Shown: piece by piece, positions 5,157 through 7,722 of the stretch
How positions within the stretch are numbered: the first letter of the stretch is position 1
Layout of the letters: each line of letters opens with the position of its first letter
Assembly (NCBI GenBank): GCA_947587115.1
Contig: CANPXY010000057.1
Location: forward strand, 1 to 7,722
DNA length: 7,722 nt
Direction of reading: 5' to 3'
DNA from: an uncultured Bacilli bacterium
GTDB taxonomy: Bacteria; Bacillota_I; Bacilli_A; RF39; UBA660
Made by a program: the position numbers and the translations under genes
Notes under the pieces: model-generated
The model's database searches: none
Told to the model about the DNA's origin: nothing
Seen by the model: only the letters and a program-made list of their open reading frames with translations

Positions 5157-5399
5157 ATGTTAGAGAATTTAAAACCCTTGACCAAAAGAGAATTTTGGAC
5201 TAATGATAGACTTTTACCGATGGTTATGCTTACCATAATTCTCACACTTATTTGCTTACTAGGGGTTTTCTCAATATGTGAGGGGTTATATTCGGGACGT
5301 TTTTCGTTAATTTCCTGCGGAATTGCCTCCTCTTTACTAAGCCTTGTCATTTTAACTCTTGTTGGATGGGTAAGCGAGTCAATTGTCAACAATCGTTAG
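5157..5399 (+). CDS. Small two-helix membrane protein, 80 aa
   Basis: No family is recognised. Two hydrophobic segments are clear, at residues about 20-42 (LPMVMLTIILTLICLLGVFSI) and 50-72 (FSLISCGIASSLLSLVILTLVGW), joined by a short loop with Glu and Arg. The N-terminus carries Lys and Arg residues (KPLTKREFW), which favours it being cytoplasmic, with both ends inside. The start has AGGAG at ideal spacing, in the same leader as the 93-aa gene at 82. It is the first of three tandem small hydrophobic genes and is expressed from the promoter at 5094-5121. Size and topology fit small phage holins and superinfection-exclusion proteins (T4 Imm is similarly small and membrane-bound), but no sequence match supports either. 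Confidence 0.7.
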   Translation: MLENLKPLTKREFWTNDRLLPMVMLTIILTLICLLGVFSICEGLYSGRFSLISCGIASSLLSLVILTLVGWVSESIVNNR

Positions 5400-5408
5400 G
5401 AGAAAGTC

Positions 5409-5477
5409 ATGAATACGGTGGTAGCAATTTTCACGGTTATTCTAATCATGTTTATCATTGACACGATGAGATTTTAA
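5409..5477 (+). CDS. Membrane microprotein, 22 aa
   Basis: A very short frame encoding a single hydrophobic helix: MNTVVAIFTVILIMFII followed by DTMRF. Translation is credible because AGGAG sits nine bases before the ATG, formed from the TAG stop of the 80-aa gene and the following bases, so termination and re-initiation would be coupled. It fills the gap between two other membrane-protein genes almost exactly (9 nt before, 4 nt after). The helix is long enough to cross a membrane once, with acidic and basic residues only at the end. It could be a regulatory partner for its neighbours, but no function can be assigned. Confidence 0.5.
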   Translation: MNTVVAIFTVILIMFIIDTMRF

Positions 5478-5481
5478 TCCC

Positions 5482-5670
5482 ATGAATAGCAATAAAACCA
5501 TTTTGTTTCTTAGTAAGTTTTATGCAATTATCAGTTTACTTGGGGGAGTGTGGCTTATAATCTCCTTAATAATAAATTCATGGTGGCAATTTCCAGTAGC
5601 CATTTTGACTACATCTCTATTAATAGAAATCTTTGGTCACTATGAGTTAAAAGAACTTTCTACTAACTAG
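5482..5670 (+). CDS. Small two-helix membrane protein, 62 aa
   Basis: No family is recognised. Two hydrophobic segments span residues about 8-31 (LFLSKFYAIISLLGGVWLII and on) and 35-51 (WQFPVAILTTSLLIEIF), with a charged tail (HYELKELSTN). The pair of Trp at 34-35 would lie at the membrane interface in the loop. No Shine-Dalgarno sequence precedes the ATG, but the stop of the 22-aa frame lies only four bases before it, which suggests translational coupling. It is the last gene of the operon from 5094; the strong terminator follows 13 nt after its stop. It may act with the 80-aa protein, which has the same two-helix plan, but the two do not look related in sequence. Confidence 0.65.
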   Translation: MNSNKTILFLSKFYAIISLLGGVWLIISLIINSWWQFPVAILTTSLLIEIFGHYELKELSTN

Positions 5671-5683
5671 CCACCTCCCAATA

Positions 5684-5730
5684 AAAAAGAGTCAAGAAAC
5701 CGTTAAAGTTCTTGACTCTTTTTCTTTATT
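5684..5730 (+). terminator. Strong intrinsic terminator, 15-bp stem
   Basis: A perfect 15-bp inverted repeat (AAAAAGAGTCAAGAA at 5684-5698, complement at 5709-5723) encloses a 10-nt loop and is followed by a T-rich stretch to 5730 and beyond. It closes the membrane-protein operon. The flanks are T-rich when read on either strand, so it could also stop minus-strand transcription. Confidence 0.9.
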
Positions 5731-5833
5731 TTTATCGTTTTATTCAGAAAAATAATTACCATGTTAATCCATGTCGATAAATTTTTTCGACCTTTTTCCG
5801 TAAAACAAGTTTAAAAAGATTTTTAGTAAAAAG
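5731..5833. other. AT-rich leader before the virion gene
   Basis: About 100 bases lie between the terminator and the virion gene. They hold a small hairpin, GTCGA (5773-5777) with TCGAC (5787-5791), followed by a CTTTTT stretch that could act as a second, weaker terminator. No convincing sigma-70 promoter is seen. ATAAAT at 5777-5782 recalls the core of T4 late promoters (TATAAATA) but matches only in part. How the downstream gene is transcribed is therefore unclear. Confidence 0.35.
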
Positions 5834-7722
5834 ATGGCTATTTCCATTTACCATTTACTTCAAAGACAAATTCCCTCGCACATCAGGGAGTCGCATCCGA
5901 TTTTCTGTAAATTCATTGAATACTACTACAGATGGTTACAAACCGTTGGATTTGTCGATTGGAGGGAAATTCAAAATATCGACACGCAGTGTGATGCCCT
6001 GTCTTTAACCGATACGGATAAATTGCCTGAATTTTTTGTCGGCAACCGTATCAGCGATGGAAAATCCCTTGCCGAAGTGGTAGGTTACGATAGAACTCAA
6101 GAAAAGTTCATTATCCGATACCTAAGAGAGGGAGAAAGATTTTCCAATGGCTCGGAAATTGAAATAGTCAGAAAAGACGATAAGGAAAGAGAAAAAGACA
6201 CCGCCACTATTTCAGGTATCAGCACCTTGCCCTCGATTTTTATCGACCACTTCATAAAACTACTGGACACGAAAAATCTTTTTTCAAATAAAACGGAAAA
6301 TGTCGCCTTAATATTAAGGCATATTACCGACATCTACAAGGCTAAAGGTACTGCCAAAGGGTTAACCTACCTTATCAAATCTTTAAGAGGAATTGACACT
6401 GAAGTCAAATATCCGTGGGACAATGTCCTTAAACTGGATAATGCGAAGTACTCGCAATCAACGGTTATAACCGTAAGAAGTGATGAAGAATATTGGCAAG
6501 CTGTGCCAATTAATTTTTCGAGAATCCGACTTATCAGGACGATTGGATCGGAAAAATCTTATAGTGAATATGATTGCAATAAAATCGAAATTTTCGGAAA
6601 AGTCTCGGAAAACTACGATGAAGATGCCTTTAAACTTGAGTTTCCCGATGGGGATATTGCAGACTATGGCGAATGGTTATACAAGACTCCACAGCCCACA
6701 AAACCTGATTATCAGTTTTGGAGTCGTGATGAAAATCCTGAATTAGGAAAGTGGAAAATTGACGAAAAAACTGGCGGAGTCGTCTTTAGAAGTGATAAAG
6801 GTACTTGCACCTATGGCAGATTTGGCAACAGAATTATCACGCCTTTTATGCGTCTATATTTGTCCAGCGATATAGATGTGGAAATCGACCAAGAAGTTAA
6901 TGTGGTCGGTGTCGATGAAAACGGTTCTGAAATCGTCATCTATCGAGGCTATGTCACAACAGGAATCGAATCTATTAAAGTCTTGGAAGGAGGCGAGAAA
7001 TGGCAAATTGGGCAAGTCATTACCGCCAAAGACACCGATGAGTGGCGTCTATACAAGGAATTTTCAAGAGACGATACTGATAAAACCATCACGATCATCA
7101 ATGACGCAGGTATTCCCGTTGAGTATTCCATCAATAAGCCTTTGATTGCCCGTGTGACAAACGTAGATGAATTAGGTAAAGTTATTTCCATGGAAATTAT
7201 CCAATACGGAGACCACCTGCCTGAATTAGCAAGTAAAATTATTCGTAAAAGCCCGCAATTTCGTGGCGAAATTTATAATCCCGATTGGGATTTGCTAATC
7301 GAGTTGCAATACGCCAAAGTCTGTAAAAACGTAGGTGTTTGGGAAAACGATCTTGACACCTTGGACAATATTGACGTTCGCCTAGAAGATAATGATTATT
7401 ATCAGCAATTTTCTTACGATGTGGAAGCGGATAACCCCTTAAAAGACTATCAAGACCTAGTGGAATACAATCACCCCGCAGGGTTAAAGATGTTTTCCAC
7501 ATACTCTATTGAAAGTGAGATAAAACCCTCATCTTTTTTCAAAGTACACGGAGGAGACGCCACCGTTACCGTGACTTTATTTGACGTGGCTAAAGGGGTC
7601 GAAGACATTGTCAAATTACTGGAAAAAGTAATTGGCGAGAAAGTCAATGTGTCGGAATGGCTGGAAAAAACTTTTATCAAGTCTCTTAGCGATAGTAAGG
7701 TAGAAGTTTTTGACACCTCGGA
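5834..7722 (+). CDS. Large virion structural protein, 3' end cut off
   Basis: An uninterrupted frame of at least 629 codons runs past the window edge with no stop. It resembles large virion proteins of T4-like aquatic phages. Two regions support this. The N-terminus (residues 13-35) has IPSHIRESHPIFCKFIEYYYRWL, the usual opening in which a helical segment with YY-W-L follows HIRE-P-F. Residues 521-552 have DYYQQFSY, then DYQDLVEYN and HPAGLKMF, a pairing typical of this family. Residues 163-210 (IYKAKGTAKGLTYLIKSLRG) match its usual SKGT helix region. The middle is beta-rich. It probably belongs to the baseplate periphery or tail fibre attachment, though the exact site is uncertain. ATG at 5834 is the only Met start before an in-frame stop at 5801; it lacks a clear Shine-Dalgarno sequence. 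The minus-strand baseplate operon lies elsewhere in the window. Confidence 0.8.
   Translation, partial: MAISIYHLLQRQIPSHIRESHPIFCKFIEYYYRWLQTVGFVDWREIQNIDTQCDALSLTDTDKLPEFFVGNRISDGKSLAEVVGYDRTQEKFIIRYLREGERFSNGSEIEIVRKDDKEREKDTATISGISTLPSIFIDHFIKLLDTKNLFSNKTENVALILRHITDIYKAKGTAKGLTYLIKSLRGIDTEVKYPWDNVLKLDNAKYSQSTVITVRSDEEYWQAVPINFSRIRLIRTIGSEKSYSEYDCNKIEIFGKVSENYDEDAFKLEFPDGDIADYGEWLYKTPQPTKPDYQFWSRDENPELGKWKIDEKTGGVVFRSDKGTCTYGRFGNRIITPFMRLYLSSDIDVEIDQEVNVVGVDENGSEIVIYRGYVTTGIESIKVLEGGEKWQIGQVITAKDTDEWRLYKEFSRDDTDKTITIINDAGIPVEYSINKPLIARVTNVDELGKVISMEIIQYGDHLPELASKIIRKSPQFRGEIYNPDWDLLIELQYAKVCKNVGVWENDLDTLDNIDVRLEDNDYYQQFSYDVEADNPLKDYQDLVEYNHPAGLKMFSTYSIESEIKPSSFFKVHGGDATVTVTLFDVAKGVEDIVKLLEKVIGEKVNVSEWLEKTFIKSLSDSKVEVFDTS

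Noticed and set aside
5138..5392. Minus-strand frame opposite the 80-aa membrane protein
   Set aside because: No ribosome binding site. The plus-strand frame has promoter, ribosome binding site and membrane pattern.
5761..5814. 17-codon frame in the leader before the virion gene
   Set aside because: No ribosome binding site and no distinctive composition; it spans the small hairpin at 5773.
6097..7716. Several short frames on both strands across the right-hand 1.6 kb
   Set aside because: All lie inside the continuous virion-protein frame that starts at 5834 and carries conserved motifs.
1..7722. CRISPR arrays, tRNA genes, insertion sequences
   Set aside because: No regularly spaced long repeats, cloverleaf structures, transposase motifs or terminal inverted repeats were seen.

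Overview
The window looks like part of a contractile-tailed, T4-like phage (Caudoviricetes, myovirus morphology). The evidence is a minus-strand run of three baseplate genes: a gp25-like wedge protein, a gp6-like wedge protein and a PAAR spike-tip protein. On the plus strand at the right edge is a large virion structural protein carrying motifs I recall from T4-like aquatic phages (cyanophages, pelagiphages). A SegE-like GIY-YIG nuclease gene is also present. Base composition is AT-rich. The host cannot be named from the sequence, but the plus-strand promoters resemble bacterial sigma-70 consensus, so early transcription by host RNA polymerase is likely.

Layout. Positions 1-823 hold two small plus-strand genes of unknown function (93 and 115 aa), each with its own strong promoter. 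Positions 858-3429 are the baseplate operon, read right to left: gp25-like, then gp6-like, then PAAR, with gaps of 12 and 13 nt. It converges on the 115-aa gene. At 3486-4435 a plus-strand membrane protein of 124 aa and a minus-strand GIY-YIG nuclease of 192 aa converge so tightly that their stop codons overlap. Positions 4436-5670 hold another plus-strand accessory block: a 146-aa protein, then three consecutive small hydrophobic proteins (80, 22 and 62 aa), closed by a 15-bp-stem terminator at 5684-5730. From 5834 to the right edge runs an open frame of at least 629 codons for the virion structural protein, cut by the end of the window.

The most notable signal is a repeated regulatory cassette before three accessory units (at 476, 4617 and 5157). 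Each has an approximately 18-bp dyad related to TTAGGGAAAGTTCTAATA, a sigma-70 -35/-10 pair, and the 10-mer ATAGAAAGTT at the expected transcription start. The dyad-to-10-mer distance is exactly 62 bp in all three. Two of the three promoters have a second upstream dyad, 22 bp from the first in both cases. This looks like a dedicated regulon of small phage genes with a phased binding site and a conserved initial transcribed sequence.

Working together: the baseplate genes and the large structural protein would be late virion genes. The small plus-strand genes look like independently promoted accessory or early genes inserted between virion gene blocks. Their functions are not recognisable from sequence alone.
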